Shown one piece after another: positions 22,764-24,110 of a DNA stretch of 24,110 nt (position 1 is its first letter; every line of letters begins with the position of its first letter). The notes under the pieces were generated by a model. It had not been told where the DNA came from. It did no database searches and saw only the letters and a program-made list of their open reading frames with translations. The position numbers and the translations under genes are program-made. Source of the stretch: Mobilitalea sp. (GTDB lineage Bacteria; Bacillota_A; Clostridia; Lachnospirales; Lachnospiraceae); the NCBI GenBank assembly GCA_029974875.1, contig JARKQP010000214.1:1-24110 (forward strand), written 5' to 3'.

Positions 22764-24110
22764 ATGCCAGCTAACGATAGCGGTCTGTACGCAGCATTTA
22801 AGGCGAAGGATGCCCGCTTTGATGGGCGTTTTTTTGTAGGAATATCGTCTACGGGAATCTACTGCCGCCCGGTGTGCCGGGCAAAACAACCGAAAGCCGA
22901 AAATTGTACCTTTTATCCGACTGCAGCGGAAGCGGAACAAGCCGGATACCGCCCATGCCTTTTGTGCAGGCCTGAGCTTGCCCCCGGTACTTCAATCACT
23001 GACGCTACCGCTAATTTAGTTTACCGGGCAGCGAGGATGTTAGAAAAAAACTGCGGGAGTGGACAGAGCTTGGAGGAAATAGCCGGGCGGCTAGGTTGTA
23101 CTGACCGGCATTTGCGGCGTGTTTTTACAGCAGAGTATAATGTGTCGCCGGTCCAATACCTGCAGACCTGCAGACTGCTCCTTGCAAAGAACTTGCTCAC
23201 AGACACAGATTTGCCGGTTTTGGAGGTTGCAATGGCGGCTGGCTTTGGCAGCCTGCGGCGCTTCAATGACCTTTTTAAAAAGCAGTACAAGCTCTCGCCC
23301 ACGGCCTTACGGAAACGTACCACAGAAGAAAAAGAGCAGAATGGCGACATTACTTTAGCATTGGGCTACCGCCCGCCCTATCCTTGGGAAAAAATGCTCC
23401 GCTTCCTTGCCGGACGTGCAATAGCAGGAGTTGAGGTTGTAAAAAACGGTGAATATATACGTACCGTGCATTTGGAAAGTGCAGAGGGAAAGCATATATA
23501 CGGTTGGGTGCGGGTAGGCCACAGGCCTAAAAGGAACGCATTAAGCGTTACCGTGAGTGAAGCCTTACTGCCTGTCCTCCCGCAGGTATTAGCCAGGATA
23601 CGGCACCTATTTGACCTATGCTGCGACCCGGAGGCGGTGTATGAAACCCTCCGGGCAATGAACGGTATCCAACCGGGGCTCTGTGTTTTGGGAACCCGTG
23701 TGCCGGGGTGTTTTAATGCTTTTGAAATGGCAGTACGGGCAGTGCTTGGGCAGCAAATTACTGTGAAAGCGGCAAGCACATTAGCGGCAAGGATTGTCCA
23801 AGCTTATGGAAAGCCTATACAAACAGGGATTGAGGGATTGACCCACGTCTTTCCTGCACCCGAAGAGGTATCAGCTTTGGATGGGGCTATTGAAGATCAT
23901 TTCGGGGCACTGGGAGTTACCGCTGCACGGTCAAATACGATTTACGGACTGGCAAGGGCAGCCGTGCAAGGGGAAATAGATTTTGACCTCCCGGCCAAGC
24001 CGGAGGAGGAAATGAAAAAGCTGATGGATATCCGCGGCATTGGAAGCTGGACAGCACAATATATTGCTATGCGTGCCATGGAATGGCCTGACGCTTTCCT
24101 TGAGACAGAC
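22764..24110 (+). CDS. Ada-AlkA fusion: methylphosphotriester-sensing activator with DNA glycosylase (3' partial)
   Basis: 449 residues are visible and the gene runs off the right edge. Residues 1-75 are the Ada zinc domain with Cys34, Cys38, Cys65 and Cys68 (IYCRPVCR and RPCLLCRP). The first of these takes methyl groups from DNA phosphotriesters and turns the protein into an activator. Residues about 85-185 are an AraC-type double helix-turn-helix (RHLRRVFTAEYNVSPVQYLQ, AGFGSLRRFNDLFKKQY). Residues about 195-305 are the AlkA N-terminal fold and about 310 onward the HhH-GPD glycosylase, with DIRGIGSWTAQYIAMRAM. The final codon of the window is the Asp of FLETD that aligns with the catalytic Asp238 of E. 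coli AlkA. It removes alkylated bases such as 3-methyladenine. AGGAGG lies nine bases before the ATG. A separate O6-methylguanine methyltransferase gene may follow outside the window. Confidence 0.93.
   Translation, partial: MPANDSGLYAAFKAKDARFDGRFFVGISSTGIYCRPVCRAKQPKAENCTFYPTAAEAEQAGYRPCLLCRPELAPGTSITDATANLVYRAARMLEKNCGSGQSLEEIAGRLGCTDRHLRRVFTAEYNVSPVQYLQTCRLLLAKNLLTDTDLPVLEVAMAAGFGSLRRFNDLFKKQYKLSPTALRKRTTEEKEQNGDITLALGYRPPYPWEKMLRFLAGRAIAGVEVVKNGEYIRTVHLESAEGKHIYGWVRVGHRPKRNALSVTVSEALLPVLPQVLARIRHLFDLCCDPEAVYETLRAMNGIQPGLCVLGTRVPGCFNAFEMAVRAVLGQQITVKAASTLAARIVQAYGKPIQTGIEGLTHVFPAPEEVSALDGAIEDHFGALGVTAARSNTIYGLARAAVQGEIDFDLPAKPEEEMKKLMDIRGIGSWTAQYIAMRAMEWPDAFLETD

Noticed and set aside
22743..23779. 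Minus-strand open frames opposite the Ada-AlkA gene
   Set aside because: They are antisense shadows of a long, motif-complete plus-strand gene that runs off the window edge.

Overview
The window looks like a chromosome segment from a motile, anaerobic, low-to-mid GC Bacillota, most likely a Lachnospiraceae-type Clostridia. This is inferred from the strong AGGAGG-type Shine-Dalgarno sites, the TTGnnn/TATAAT promoters with 17-bp spacers, the Bacillota-style DeoR, Ada-AlkA and multiple-monosaccharide ABC families, and the chemoreceptors. No rRNA, tRNA, CRISPR array or transposase gene was seen.

Layout. (1) Positions 1-191 are the tail of a tyrosyl-tRNA synthetase, followed by a strong bidirectional hairpin and a 27-bp tandem repeat (261-469). 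(2) Positions 488-2808 (minus) hold a DeoR-type regulator and an RbsA/MglA-like duplicated ABC ATPase that has no adjacent permease and has degenerate signature motifs. (3) Positions 3148-9852 (plus) hold a complete multiple-monosaccharide importer: chvE-like lipoprotein, mmsA ATPase and mmsB permease, then a transmembrane chemoreceptor. A consensus promoter with a helically phased ACGAAA array just downstream lies between the regulator and the importer, so DeoR-type control is likely. The chemoreceptor start is preceded by four tandem copies of its own SD/start region, each encoding a mini-ORF beginning MKPVK. (4) Positions 9970-15890 (plus) hold housekeeping and accessory genes: tRNA-dihydrouridine synthase, a lytic transglycosylase without a signal peptide, a DUF1905/YdeI protein, a DMT transporter with a His-rich tail, a HAD hydrolase and a YgjP-type metallopeptidase. 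(5) Positions 15938-17587 (minus) encode a membrane diguanylate cyclase. (6) Positions 18033-20291 (plus) encode an O-antigen-ligase-like membrane protein and a tocopherol-cyclase-family protein whose SD lies in a long stem. (7) Positions 20432-22369 (minus) encode a soluble chemoreceptor signalling domain fused to a C-terminal sugar-binding-protein fold. (8) Positions 22764-24110 (plus, partial) encode an Ada-AlkA alkylation-repair fusion.

How the genes may work together. The importer, its regulator, the membrane chemoreceptor and the soluble chemoreceptor with an RbsB-like sensor suggest a sugar-acquisition and sugar-seeking strategy. The link between the distant soluble receptor and the importer is inference only.

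A recurring oddity is intergenic tandem duplication. There is a 27-bp unit (261-469), 35-37-bp start-site units (7541-7714), a 13-bp purine unit (11241-11305), a 37-bp unit copied from a gene's 3' end (15043-15161), and more decayed A-rich repeats (12826-12984, 14248-14347, 17910-17980). The two most interesting items are the duplicated translation-start leader and the soluble chemoreceptor/binding-protein fusion.
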